Positions 16,670 to 25,085 of a stretch of 64,000 bases of DNA are shown piece after piece (position 1 is the stretch's first letter; each line of letters opens with the position of its first letter). The translations under genes were made by a program, and so were the position numbers. Source of the DNA: JAKQIM01 sp964633225 (GTDB lineage: Bacteria > Chloroflexota > Anaerolineae > Anaerolineales > UBA4823). Under the pieces are notes generated by a model. It was not told where the DNA came from, searched no databases, and saw nothing but the letters and a program-made list of their open reading frames with translations. The DNA lies in assembly GCA_964633225.1 (NCBI GenBank), contig CAZWFQ010000010.1, positions 1 through 64,000 on the forward strand, given 5' to 3'.

Positions 16670-17695
16670 ATGAGCGCCAATACAAACACATTGACTTATC
16701 TTCCTCCCTGGAAACGCTTTCTGAGCCACTATGGTAAAACGTTAGCAATCGGTGGTGCGTTCCTGGTGCTGGTGACCATCAGCTACATGCTCAACGCCAC
16801 CGTCACCACCGCCATGATGGCCTCGACCCTGCGCCAGGCCATCCCGCTGGTGCTGGGGGCCATCTGCGGCCTGATCGGCGAGCGCACCGGCGTGATCAAC
16901 ATCGGCATTGAAGGCCAGATGCTGCTGGCGGCCTTTATCGGTTTCCTGGCCAACGTCTACACCGGCAACCTGTTTGTGGCAGTGCTGGCTGGGATAGCTG
17001 CCGGAGCGCTGATGGGCTTGCTTTTGGCCTTCATGTCTGTGACACTGAAGATCGACCAGATCATCGGCGGCACAGTGATCAACATCTTGGCCCTTGGCCT
17101 GACCGGATACTTTTATACCGCCGGGCTGACCACACGCGGCAAACTGCTGCCTATTCCCCTCGGCCCGCTGGCCGATATCCCGCTGATTGGCCCGGTGCTG
17201 TTCAGCAACCCACCCATCACCTACGCCACCATCATCCTGGTCTTTGTGGTGCATTACGTGCTCTTCCATACCCGCTGGGGTCTGCGAAGCCGGGCTGTAG
17301 GCGAGCACCCACGGGCTGCCGACACGGTGGGCGTGAACGTGTACATGATGCGCTATGTCAACACCATGATTGCGGGCGGCTTTGCCGGGCTGGCGGGCGC
17401 CTTCCTTACCCTGGAGGCAGTTGGCTCCTTCGAGCGCGCCATGACCAACGGGCGCGGCTTCGTAGCCCTGGCCTGCATGATCTTTGGACGCTGGACCCCG
17501 CTGGGGGCCTTTGGGGCGGCGCTGCTGTTCGGTTTCTTCTCGGCTTTGCAGACCCAATTCCAGTTCATGGGCGTGGACCTGCCGCACCAATTCATTGGCT
17601 CGCTGCCCTACCTGGCCACCATCGTCGTCTTGGCCGGCTTTGCTGGCCGGGCCCGCCCACCAGCCGCTGAAGGCGTGCCCTACGAGAAGGAGTAA
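16670..17695 (+). CDS. Nucleoside ABC transporter permease, subunit 2
   Basis: 341 residues. Second BPD_transp_2-type permease: TLRQAIPLVLGAICGLIGER, GVINIGIEGQMLL (family hallmark), IIGGTVINILALGLTGY and RAVGEHPRAADTVGVNV (cytoplasmic coupling loop). About eight or nine membrane segments. It corresponds to YufQ/NupC-type subunits and forms the heteromeric channel with the preceding gene product. Six bp separate it from the ATPase gene, so the three are one operon. Confidence 0.92.
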   Translation: MSANTNTLTYLPPWKRFLSHYGKTLAIGGAFLVLVTISYMLNATVTTAMMASTLRQAIPLVLGAICGLIGERTGVINIGIEGQMLLAAFIGFLANVYTGNLFVAVLAGIAAGALMGLLLAFMSVTLKIDQIIGGTVINILALGLTGYFYTAGLTTRGKLLPIPLGPLADIPLIGPVLFSNPPITYATIILVFVVHYVLFHTRWGLRSRAVGEHPRAADTVGVNVYMMRYVNTMIAGGFAGLAGAFLTLEAVGSFERAMTNGRGFVALACMIFGRWTPLGAFGAALLFGFFSALQTQFQFMGVDLPHQFIGSLPYLATIVVLAGFAGRARPPAAEGVPYEKE

Positions 17696-17701
17696 GCCAC
17701 C

Positions 17702-19228
17702 ATGAGTGAAGTGATTGCCCTCCAAGCTCGTGATATTACCAAGCGCTTCCCAGGCGTGCTGGCCAACGACAAGGTCAACTTTGACCTGCGTAAAGGCGAG
17801 ATCCATGCCCTGCTGGGAGAAAACGGCGCCGGCAAGAGTACATTGATGAACATCGTCTATGGGCTGTATTCTCAAGATGATGGTCAAATTCTGATGGACC
17901 AGGATAACGGCCTGCAGCCGGTTGAGATCCGCAACCCGCACGATGCCATCCGCGTGGGGATTGGCATGGTGCACCAGCACTTCATGTTGGTGCCGGTCTT
18001 CAGCGTGGCTGAGAACATTATCTTAGGCTCTGAGCTGACGCGCGGTACCTCGCTCGACATGCGCAAAGCGCACAAGCAGATCCGCGACCTGGCCCAGGAA
18101 TACGGCCTGGATGTTGACCCAGATGCGATTGTCGAAGACCTGCCGGTGGGTGTGCAGCAGCGCGTGGAGATCATCAAGGCCCTCTACCGCCATGCGCGCA
18201 TCCTGGTTTTAGATGAGCCCACAGCCGTGCTGATCCCGCAGGAAGTAGATGATCTCATCCGCATCATGCACCGGCTCACCGAGCGCGGTGTTTCGATCAT
18301 CTTTATCACCCACAAGCTAAAAGAGGTGCTGGCAGTAGCCGACCGCATCACGGTGATGCGGCGCGGCCAGGTGGTGGGCACCACCACCCCGGCCGAAACC
18401 GATGAGCAGAAACTGGCAGCCATGATGGTTGGGCGGACTGTTTTGCTACAGGTGGATAAGACGCCTTCCCAGCCCAAGGACGTCGTTCTGGACGTCCAAA
18501 ACCTGTACGTGCGCGACGAGCGCGGCGTGGATGTGGTGCGTGAAATCTCCTTTGAAGTCAAGGCCGGCGAGATTTTGGGCATTGCCGGGGTGCAGGGCAA
18601 CGGGCAGACCGAATTGGTGGAGGCGCTGACCGGGCTGCGAGCCTACAACAGCGGCAAGCTGTCTTTGAACGGCAAGCTGATCCCACCGCAGAACCCGCGC
18701 GCGGGGGTAGAAGCCGGGCTGGGGCACATCCCCGAAGACCGCCACAAGCATGGTTTGATCTTGCCCTATTCGATTGCCGATAATGCCGTCTTGTGCACCT
18801 ATTACAAAGAGCCGTTTGCCCACGGCGTCCAGCGGGACGAGAAAGCCGTCGAAGCCAACGCCAGGCAGTTGATCGAGCGTTTTGACATACGCGCCCCGGG
18901 CCCCCTCGAACCGGCAAGCAACCTTTCGGGCGGCAACCAGCAGAAGGTGATCGTGGCGCGCGAGATGAGCCGCCCCATTCACTTGTTGATTGCCAACCAG
19001 CCCACGCGCGGCCTGGATGTGGGCTCAATCGAGTATATCCACAGCCAGATCGTGGCCATGCGCGACCAGGGCGCCGGGGTGCTGCTGGTCTCAGCCGAGC
19101 TGGATGAGATCCTCTCGCTGGCAGACCGCATTGTGGTGATGTACCACGGGCAGATCGTGGCCACGCTGCAAGCGGGGCAGGCCACCAAAGAAGAACTCGG
19201 CCTCTTAATGGCCGGATCTAAAGTCTAA
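17702..19228 (+). CDS. Nucleoside ABC transporter ATP-binding protein (two ABC domains)
   Basis: 508 residues, two fused nucleotide-binding domains. First half: Walker A GENGAGKST (39-47), a VGVQQRVEI signature variant and Walker B ILVLDEPTAVL. Second half: a degenerate Walker A (GVQGNGQTE), an intact LSGGNQQKV signature and LIANQPTRGLDVG in the Walker B position. This asymmetry is normal for sugar/nucleoside (RbsA/YufO-like) ATPases, leaving one fully active site. It energises the permease pair and ends the operon at a strong terminator. Confidence 0.94.
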   Translation: MSEVIALQARDITKRFPGVLANDKVNFDLRKGEIHALLGENGAGKSTLMNIVYGLYSQDDGQILMDQDNGLQPVEIRNPHDAIRVGIGMVHQHFMLVPVFSVAENIILGSELTRGTSLDMRKAHKQIRDLAQEYGLDVDPDAIVEDLPVGVQQRVEIIKALYRHARILVLDEPTAVLIPQEVDDLIRIMHRLTERGVSIIFITHKLKEVLAVADRITVMRRGQVVGTTTPAETDEQKLAAMMVGRTVLLQVDKTPSQPKDVVLDVQNLYVRDERGVDVVREISFEVKAGEILGIAGVQGNGQTELVEALTGLRAYNSGKLSLNGKLIPPQNPRAGVEAGLGHIPEDRHKHGLILPYSIADNAVLCTYYKEPFAHGVQRDEKAVEANARQLIERFDIRAPGPLEPASNLSGGNQQKVIVAREMSRPIHLLIANQPTRGLDVGSIEYIHSQIVAMRDQGAGVLLVSAELDEILSLADRIVVMYHGQIVATLQAGQATKEELGLLMAGSKV

Positions 19229-19278
19229 GAATAAAAAGAGAAAACGGCACCTTGGGGTGCCGTTTTCTCTTTTTATTC
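19229..19278. terminator. Bidirectional terminator between BMP operon and cdd
   Basis: A perfect 23-bp inverted repeat with loop TTGG (arms 19229-19251 and 19256-19278). The GGCACC/GGTGCC base is followed on each strand by an oligo-U-rich stretch (TTTTCTCTTTTTA). It serves both convergent transcription units. Confidence 0.95.
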
Positions 19279-19284
19279 AGGAAC

Positions 19285-19692
19285 TCATTTCCCCAGATCG
19301 GATGGGCCGAAAGAGCCTGGGAGAAGATCATTGATGGTGGTCTCTTGCACCAAACGGCCTTCAGCATCAGCAATCAGGACAATGGTTTGCAGGCCAAACT
19401 CGGCAATGACCTGGCGGCAAGAGCCGCAGGGGGCGCCGCCGTTGGCAGTGACGACTGCAATGGCGGCGAACTTACGCTGGCCATCAAAAACAGCCTGAAA
19501 GATGGCAACCCGTTCAGCGCAGATGCAGGTGGGATAAGCGGCGTTCTCAATATTTGCACCCTGGTAATACTTGCCCGATTCGGTCAGCAAGGCAGCCCCC
19601 ACCGGGTAGTTTGAATATGGTGCGTAGGCGTGCTGGCGAGCGGCTTGAGCCTGGCGGATCAATTCTGACTGTTGTTCTTGTGTAAGCTTCAT
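19285..19692 (-). CDS. cdd: Cytidine deaminase
   Basis: 135 residues from MKLTQEQQ; GGAG lies 7 nt before this ATG, which favours it over the adjacent ATG three bases upstream. Family marks: YAPYSNYPVGAAL, GANIENAAYPTCICAERVA (CAE: zinc Cys and catalytic Glu) and PCGSCRQV (two further zinc Cys). The three-Cys pattern and length fit the small homotetrameric type. It deaminates cytidine and deoxycytidine to uridine and deoxyuridine in pyrimidine salvage. Last gene of the glmU-corC-cdd unit, convergent with the nucleoside ABC transporter. Confidence 0.95.
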   Translation of the reverse strand: MKLTQEQQSELIRQAQAARQHAYAPYSNYPVGAALLTESGKYYQGANIENAAYPTCICAERVAIFQAVFDGQRKFAAIAVVTANGGAPCGSCRQVIAEFGLQTIVLIADAEGRLVQETTINDLLPGSFGPSDLGK

Positions 19693-19709
19693 CATAAGGC
19701 TCCTGTACA

Positions 19710-21059
19710 TCATCCTGGCTCAACGCCAGCCTCATTCGCAACGTCTGTCTTATCCATTTCACCGGGCTCATCAGCAGCAGCCTGTGTGCCCTCCGGGAAC
19801 TCTAGCTCTTGGGGGCGCAGGCAGCGAGCGCGCACCTTGCGAATGCGCCGCCCAGAAACCTGTTCCACGGTCAAGAGCAGGTTATCAATGCGCACCTGCT
19901 CTCCGGTGGCAGGCACGCGCCCCACCCGGCTGTAGATCACGCCGCCCAAGGTGTCTGATTCTTCGGCTGAGAGGCAGCTCCCCAACAGCTCGTTGAAGTC
20001 ATCCAGGCCAATGCGACCCTGGAAAATAAATTCGCCTTCCCCAATTTTTTGATAGGGAAGCTCTTCACTCTGGTCAAACTCGTCCCGGATATCGCCAAAG
20101 ATCTCTTCGATAATATCTTCCATGGTCAGCAGACCTGCCACACCACCGTATTCATCGACCACCACCGCCATATGGACGCGGCGCGCCTGCATCTCAGCGA
20201 ATAACTCGTCCACCTTTTTAGCCTCTGGCACAAAATAAGCCGGACGCAGCAGCGAACGCAAAGACTCATCCTGATTGCCATCACTCCACACACGCAGCAA
20301 ATCTTTGGCGTACAAAAGGCCCAGGATGCTGTCGATGGTCTCTTCGTACACTGGTACGCGCGATTGACCAGAGCGCAGCAACAAACCCACCGCCTCAGAC
20401 AGGGGCGTGGTCACATCAATGGCATTAATGTAAATACGCGGCACCATGATCTCGCGCACCAGGGTGTCGCCCAGCTCAAAGATCGAGTAGATCATCTGGC
20501 GCTCGTCTTGCTCCAGCACCCCTCCCTGGTGGCCAGCATCGACCATGCTTTTGAGCTCTGCTTCCGTCACAGTGCTGCTCATTTCAGGAGAGCCGCGGCG
20601 AGCATTGATAGCCAGGGGCAGCACCAACAGCGGTGAGAGCACAGCCATCAGCAGGCGCGCCCCAGGCGCCAGGCGGATAGCCCAGGCTTCGGCGCGGCGC
20701 GAGATAACCACGTCAATGGCCAATTCCAGCCAGAAGACCACCAGAGCAGCCAGCAGCAGCAGGCCATCGGCCAATAAGATCGCACCCGGCGTCCACTCCT
20801 GCGCGTTGAAAAGCGCCAAAACAAACCCGGCAATCAGAAAGCGGGTGAGAAGCTGGGCCAGGTTCAACCCGGCCTGCAAATTACGCGGCGTATTGATCAG
20901 GTCGAGCACACGCTCAACTTTCACACCCTGCTCTTCACGCGCCGCCAACAGGCGCGCCAGGCTGGCTGTGAGCAGGGCCGAACGCACAGCCACGGTAAAG
21001 AGATCCAACAGGATCAAGAGCACAAGAGCAATGAGCATCCCAACTTGAGAATCAGACAC
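19710..21059 (-). CDS. CNNM/CorC-type (HlyC/CorC family) membrane protein with CBS domains
   Basis: 449 residues. An N-terminal DUF21/CNNM membrane domain with about four hydrophobic segments (to about 150), a basic/acidic joint (LKSMVDAGHQGGVLEQDERQMI), a CBS pair (REIMVPRIYINAIDV ... VPVYEETIDSILGLLYAKDLL; VHMAVVVDEYGGVAGLLTMED), then a C-terminal CorC_HlyC domain (GRIGLDDFNELLG). The family is linked to Mg2+/Co2+ export and adenine-nucleotide sensing by the CBS pair. The gene starts 8 bp after glmU and ends 17 bp before cdd, so the three are co-transcribed. Confidence 0.92.
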   Translation of the reverse strand: MSDSQVGMLIALVLLILLDLFTVAVRSALLTASLARLLAAREEQGVKVERVLDLINTPRNLQAGLNLAQLLTRFLIAGFVLALFNAQEWTPGAILLADGLLLLAALVVFWLELAIDVVISRRAEAWAIRLAPGARLLMAVLSPLLVLPLAINARRGSPEMSSTVTEAELKSMVDAGHQGGVLEQDERQMIYSIFELGDTLVREIMVPRIYINAIDVTTPLSEAVGLLLRSGQSRVPVYEETIDSILGLLYAKDLLRVWSDGNQDESLRSLLRPAYFVPEAKKVDELFAEMQARRVHMAVVVDEYGGVAGLLTMEDIIEEIFGDIRDEFDQSEELPYQKIGEGEFIFQGRIGLDDFNELLGSCLSAEESDTLGGVIYSRVGRVPATGEQVRIDNLLLTVEQVSGRRIRKVRARCLRPQELEFPEGTQAAADEPGEMDKTDVANEAGVEPG

Positions 21060-21067
21060 GGTTTTCC

Positions 21068-22420
21068 TTACTTTGCTTCGTCCAGTTTCCGGATGGGGCG
21101 CGCTGGCACCCCAACGACCAGGGTATGGGGGGGAATATCCTTAGTAACCACCGCTCCGGCCCCGGTTCTGGCGCCGGCCCCAATCTTGAGGGGGGCAACC
21201 AGCATGGTATCACTACCAATAAAGACGTGGTCGCCAATCTCGGTAGGATTCTTATGCTGGCCATCGTAATTACAGGTGATGGTGCCGGCGCCGATATTGA
21301 CATCCACACCAATCGTGGCATCTCCAATGTAAGAGAAGTGTCCCATCTTGGACCCTGGCCCCAAGTACGAATTCTTAACCTCGCCAAAGTTGCCCATATG
21401 GACGCCCTCGGCCAGGTGAGCGCCCTTGCGCAGATGACCAAAGGGGCCAATCTCAACCCCGTCTTCGACCACAGCCTTTTCGAGCAAGGCCGCCAGGATC
21501 TCGCAGCGGCTGCCAACACGGGTATCGCGAATGATCGTATCGGGCCCAAGGGTGCATGCCTCGCCGATCTGGGTATTCCCTTGCAGGTAAGTATTGGGCC
21601 AGAGCACGGTGTCGCAGCCAATGGTTACACCGGCCTCGATGTAGGTGCTGGCGGGGTCAATCATGGTCACCCCGTCCAACATCCAGCGCTGGTTAATCCG
21701 CTGGCGCATGCTGGCTGTGGCCTCAGCCAGGTGGACCCGGGTATTGACACCCAGCATCTCAGCGGCATCATCAACCAGGATAGCCTGCACCGGCAGGTGC
21801 TCGGCCACGGCCAGGCCCACCAGGTCGGTGAGGTAATACTCACCCTTGGGAGACAGGGGAATGCGGGGCAGGGCCTGCCACAGCCAATCGGCCTGGAAGC
21901 AGTAAACGCCAGGATTCAGCTCACGGATGGCAAGCTGCTCCAGGGTGGCCTGGGCTTCCTCAACAATGGCCTGCACGCCGCCGGCAGCGTTGCGCACGAT
22001 GCGGCCAAAGCCGCGCGGGTCATCGGCCATCACGGTCAGCATGGTAAGCGGGCCCGGTTGGGCCGCATGGGCCTGCAAGAGGCGGTGCAGGGTGGTCGCA
22101 GTGACAAGGGGCATGTCGGCATAGGTGACCAGGATGGTATCAGCCTGGCCGCGCAGCAGGCTCTCGGCCTGCATGACGGCGTGACCGGTGCCAAGCTGGG
22201 TCTCTTGAACAACGTAGTGCACTGCATCGCCAAAGGCCTGCCGCACAGCTTCAGCACCGTGACCAACAACCAGCACCGGCTGCGACTGGGCAGCCTGGCG
22301 AGCAGAATCAATGGCATACCAGGCCATCGGGTGCCCCAAGATCGGATGGAGCACCTTGGGCAGGGATGAACGCATGCGGGTGCCTTGACCAGCGGCGAGG
22401 ATAATGGAAGCGACTTTCAT
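21068..22420 (-). CDS. glmU: Bifunctional UDP-GlcNAc pyrophosphorylase / GlcN-1-P acetyltransferase
   Basis: 450 residues, the usual GlmU length. The uridyltransferase half opens with ILAAGQGTRMRSSLPKVLHP (nucleotide-binding loop and catalytic Arg/Lys); QLGTGHAV and TYADMPLV follow. The acetyltransferase half is a left-handed beta helix of hexapeptide repeats with GNFGEVKNSYLGPGSK, HFSYIGDATIG (catalytic His), NIGAGTITCNYDG and KIGAGARTGAGAVVT. It makes UDP-N-acetylglucosamine for peptidoglycan in the cytoplasm. First gene of the glmU-corC-cdd operon. The 5' side holds a palindromic repeat that may lie in its leader. Confidence 0.97.
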   Translation of the reverse strand: MKVASIILAAGQGTRMRSSLPKVLHPILGHPMAWYAIDSARQAAQSQPVLVVGHGAEAVRQAFGDAVHYVVQETQLGTGHAVMQAESLLRGQADTILVTYADMPLVTATTLHRLLQAHAAQPGPLTMLTVMADDPRGFGRIVRNAAGGVQAIVEEAQATLEQLAIRELNPGVYCFQADWLWQALPRIPLSPKGEYYLTDLVGLAVAEHLPVQAILVDDAAEMLGVNTRVHLAEATASMRQRINQRWMLDGVTMIDPASTYIEAGVTIGCDTVLWPNTYLQGNTQIGEACTLGPDTIIRDTRVGSRCEILAALLEKAVVEDGVEIGPFGHLRKGAHLAEGVHMGNFGEVKNSYLGPGSKMGHFSYIGDATIGVDVNIGAGTITCNYDGQHKNPTEIGDHVFIGSDTMLVAPLKIGAGARTGAGAVVTKDIPPHTLVVGVPARPIRKLDEAK

Positions 22421-22460
22421 AAAAAATGCTCCTCAATTGGACGAGATACAAACAAATAAA

Positions 22461-22525
22461 ACCACAAAGACACAGAACACACGGAGTTGATCGAACCTTC
22501 TCTGTGTCTTCTGTGTCTCGGTGGT
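22461..22525. repeat. Palindromic dispersed repeat, copy A (ACCACRRAGACACAGAA type)
   Basis: Left arm 22461-22486 and right arm 22500-22525 are 26-nt inverted copies that match at 22 of 26 positions, with a 13-nt loop. Consensus arm begins ACCAC(A/C)(A/G)AGACACAGAA. The same arm type, with CG instead of CA in places, recurs at 34323, 37078 and 56235 in this window. It is intergenic, upstream of glmU. No coding content. Confidence 0.85.
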
Positions 22526-22595
22526 TCTTCTTTGGCTTTGACCACAGAACTTGTTTCTTGCCAGGGCAAATAAGTCAGCCATTATATTGCGTAAA

Positions 22596-22666
22596 CTGGG
22601 GCATCTGGGCTCGAACCAGAATAGACAGATCCAAAGTCTGTTGTGCTGCCATTGCACTATGCCCCA
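22596..22666 (-). tRNA. tRNA-Gln (anticodon TTG)
   Basis: A 71-nt cloverleaf on minus: acceptor TGGGGCA/TGCCCCA, D stem GTGC/GCAC, anticodon stem ACAGA/TCTGT around loop CTTTGGA (anticodon TTG), T arm TCTGG-TTCGAGC-CCAGA, discriminator G. The weak U1-A72 pair is typical of bacterial tRNA-Gln. CCA is not encoded. It lies alone between the RR gene terminator and the repeat upstream of glmU. Confidence 0.95.
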
Positions 22667-22727
22667 ATCAAGATACCCGTTAAGCGGGCGGGAAGTATTG
22701 TATCACAAAATTGATAAGATATACTCC

Positions 22728-22780
22728 AAAAAATACAGGGCTGTCTCAAAAACACATTTTGGGACAGCCCTGTATTTTTT
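22728..22780 (-). terminator. Rho-independent terminator after the REC/roadblock gene
   Basis: Arms 22728-22751 and 22757-22780 pair over 24 bp with one mismatch around loop ACACA (core ATACAGGGCTGTC). It begins with six A and ends with six T, so it can act on both strands; it lies 9 bp after the minus-strand stop codon. Confidence 0.92.
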
Positions 22781-22789
22781 AGGTCCGCT

Positions 22790-23968
22790 TTATTCTTCTT
22801 CACCTGGTGCAAGGCCCAATTGGCGAGCCTGCTCGTAGGTAAGCACATCCGATTGGACGCCCAGGTCACTTTCTTCAGCCGCAGTATCCCAGAAGGCATC
22901 GGCGTCTTTGGGCTTGGCAACCGCTGCCTTGCCGAAGAGGGCATCGACGCCTGCCAAAACTTCGTCATCCAGGGGGATATCTTCCAAGGCAGGCACCGGC
23001 TCGGTCTGCTGGGCAAGCTGGTCCATCCCCAGCCGGTCCATGATCTGCGCCAGCTCTTGAAGCATCCCCGGCATGGCCTGGCGTAGAGCAGATAGATTGT
23101 GGGGAGAAAGCAGGTCAGCCGAAGCCAAGAGCAGCGCATGGCTTGCGCCCACGTGCATCAAGCAAAGGTGGTGTTTTGGGCCTGCAAAAGCCAACAGGTT
23201 ATCGGGTTTTTCAGAGGCAAGAACGTGCGATACCTTTATCCCGGCGCTAAACATAGCCATGAGGGCCGAGGTGAAGTTCTGATCGCGAGAAATTTCTGGC
23301 ATATCACCGGCTTCAGCCACCACAACACCGCTGTCATCCAACAGCCAGGCAGCCTGGGCCTGAAACTGTTGACGCAGGGCAGCCAGGCGCTCTGGCAGGC
23401 TGACGGGGCGCGCCTCTGCTTCGCGGCGCGCCTGCTCCACCAATTCGGCCGCCCAGGCAGGCGGCTTGGGCTTGGGTTCAGGAGGGGGCAGCCGTTTGCC
23501 AGAGGCGGTACGGCGCTCTTCGACCAGCGGCTCGGGGGCAGGCGGCGGGGCAGGCTCGGCGGCGGGGGCAGCAGGGGCAGTTCCGTCTGCGGGCGGCGCG
23601 CTGCACAGGCGTTGGACGGCAACCAAGAAATCTTCGATCAGGATAGGTTTAAAGAAGGAAGCTGAAGCGCTGGATTCAGAGACCAGGCGGCGGGTTCTGG
23701 AATCCTCTGCTCCAGTGATCAGAATGGTACAAAGATCGGGGCGGCGTTTTTGCAGGCGAGCCACCAGGTCCAGGCCCGAAATCCCCGGCAGGCGCACATC
23801 AGTAACCACCAGGTCAAGGGGCAGGCCAGCGCTGACCAACATGGCTTCCTCGGCCGATGGCACTTCCAGCACATCGTACTGGTCACCCAGGGTCTTCACC
23901 CCAGTAGCCAGCATCCGCCGCACCTCATGCTGGTCATCTACGATCAAGACACGAAATACTTTCTTCAT
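22790..23968 (-). CDS. Response regulator receiver fused to a roadblock/LC7-like domain
   Basis: 392 residues. The REC domain (1-125) has the acidic pocket (IVDDQ), phospho-Asp57 in VVTDVRLPG, Thr in LITGAED and Lys in FFKPI. A Pro/Ala-rich linker (about 128-180) leads to an alpha/beta domain (about 190-310) with WLLDDSGVVVAEAGDMPE, ALMAMFSAG and HLCLMHVGASHALLLAS, which has the pattern of roadblock/LC7 (MglB-like) domains. An acidic tail follows. No DNA-binding domain, so the output is likely a protein contact, perhaps a small GTPase; none is encoded nearby. The domain call for the second half is by pattern only. Confidence 0.75.
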   Translation of the reverse strand: MKKVFRVLIVDDQHEVRRMLATGVKTLGDQYDVLEVPSAEEAMLVSAGLPLDLVVTDVRLPGISGLDLVARLQKRRPDLCTILITGAEDSRTRRLVSESSASASFFKPILIEDFLVAVQRLCSAPPADGTAPAAPAAEPAPPPAPEPLVEERRTASGKRLPPPEPKPKPPAWAAELVEQARREAEARPVSLPERLAALRQQFQAQAAWLLDDSGVVVAEAGDMPEISRDQNFTSALMAMFSAGIKVSHVLASEKPDNLLAFAGPKHHLCLMHVGASHALLLASADLLSPHNLSALRQAMPGMLQELAQIMDRLGMDQLAQQTEPVPALEDIPLDDEVLAGVDALFGKAAVAKPKDADAFWDTAAEESDLGVQSDVLTYEQARQLGLAPGEEE

Positions 23969-24056
23969 CGGTGATTCATTCTATCACAAAATCTATCCCG
24001 AAAACAAGATGGACACAGACCACAATAACTGCGCTCTTTGACTGGGGAATAAATAT

Positions 24057-25055
24057 TTACTCAATGCGCCAGCAGGCGACGTAATGTTCTTTACTGACCT
24101 CGCGGAAGGCCGGCTCTTCTTGGTTGCAGATATCTAGGGCCACCGGGCAGCGAGGGTGAAAGCGGCATCCACCGGGGGGATTCAGGGGGCTGGGCACATC
24201 ACCTTCCAGCAAGATGCGCTCGCGCTTGAGGGTGGGGTCGGGGACGGGGATGGCTGACATAAGAGCCTGGGTGTAGGGATGCAGGGGGTTGCGGAAGAGC
24301 TCATCGCGGGCTGCCATCTCCACCATCTTGCCCAGGTACATCACCGCCACGCGGTCAGAGATGTGCTCAACCACGCTCAGGTTATGCGCAATGAAGAGGT
24401 AGGTCAGGCCAAACTCGCGCTGCAGTTCCTTGAGGATATTGAGCACCTGCGACTGAATGGAAACATCCAGGGCCGAAACAGGCTCATCGGCGACAATGAA
24501 CTTGGGTTGCAGGGCCAGGGCGCGGGCAATTCCGATGCGCTGGCGCTGGCCGCCCGAAAACTCGTGCGGGTAACGGCGGGCATGGTAATCTTCCAGGCCA
24601 ACCTTGCGCAGCATCTCAATGGTGGTCTCAAAACGCTCGCGGGAGGTGCCGATTTTGTGGATCTTAAGGCCTTCAGCAATCGATTCGCCAATCGGCATGC
24701 GCGGGTCGAGCGAAGCATATGGATCCTGGAAGATGATCTGCATGTGGCGGCGGATCTCTTTCAAATCGGGCCCTTTCAGGCCAAAGACATCGGTGCCATT
24801 AAAGGTGACCGCCCCGCTGGTCGGCTCGATCAGGCGCAGCATGGTGCGGCCAACCGTGGTTTTGCCGCAGCCCGACTCACCCACCAGGCCAACCGTCTCG
24901 CCCTGGCGAATGAAAAAGCTGACGTTATCTACGGCCTGGACCCAGGCAACCACGCGCTGCAGCAAGCCGCCGCGTACAGGGAAATACTTGACCAGCTCTT
25001 TGACCTCGATGAGGGGCTTCTTTCCATTCGTATTCGCAGTTTGATCAGTCATCAT
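24057..25055 (-). CDS. Oligopeptide/dipeptide ABC transporter ATP-binding protein OppF-like
   Basis: 332 residues. Walker A GESGCGKTT, Q-loop IFQDPYASLDPRM, signature EFSGGQRQRIGIARALA, Walker B FIVADEPVSALDVS, and the oligopeptide-transporter C-terminal extension with CRFHPRCPVALDIC. The N-terminal insert (YFPVRGGLLQRVVAWVQAVDNVSF) is typical of OppF/DppF. Of three overlapping starts I prefer the ATG at 25053-25055, 6 nt after GAGG. It partners OppD encoded 30 bp upstream. Confidence 0.93.
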   Translation of the reverse strand: MMTDQTANTNGKKPLIEVKELVKYFPVRGGLLQRVVAWVQAVDNVSFFIRQGETVGLVGESGCGKTTVGRTMLRLIEPTSGAVTFNGTDVFGLKGPDLKEIRRHMQIIFQDPYASLDPRMPIGESIAEGLKIHKIGTSRERFETTIEMLRKVGLEDYHARRYPHEFSGGQRQRIGIARALALQPKFIVADEPVSALDVSIQSQVLNILKELQREFGLTYLFIAHNLSVVEHISDRVAVMYLGKMVEMAARDELFRNPLHPYTQALMSAIPVPDPTLKRERILLEGDVPSPLNPPGGCRFHPRCPVALDICNQEEPAFREVSKEHYVACWRIE

Positions 25056-25085
25056 CACAAGCCTCTTCTCGTCAAATCATCTGGA

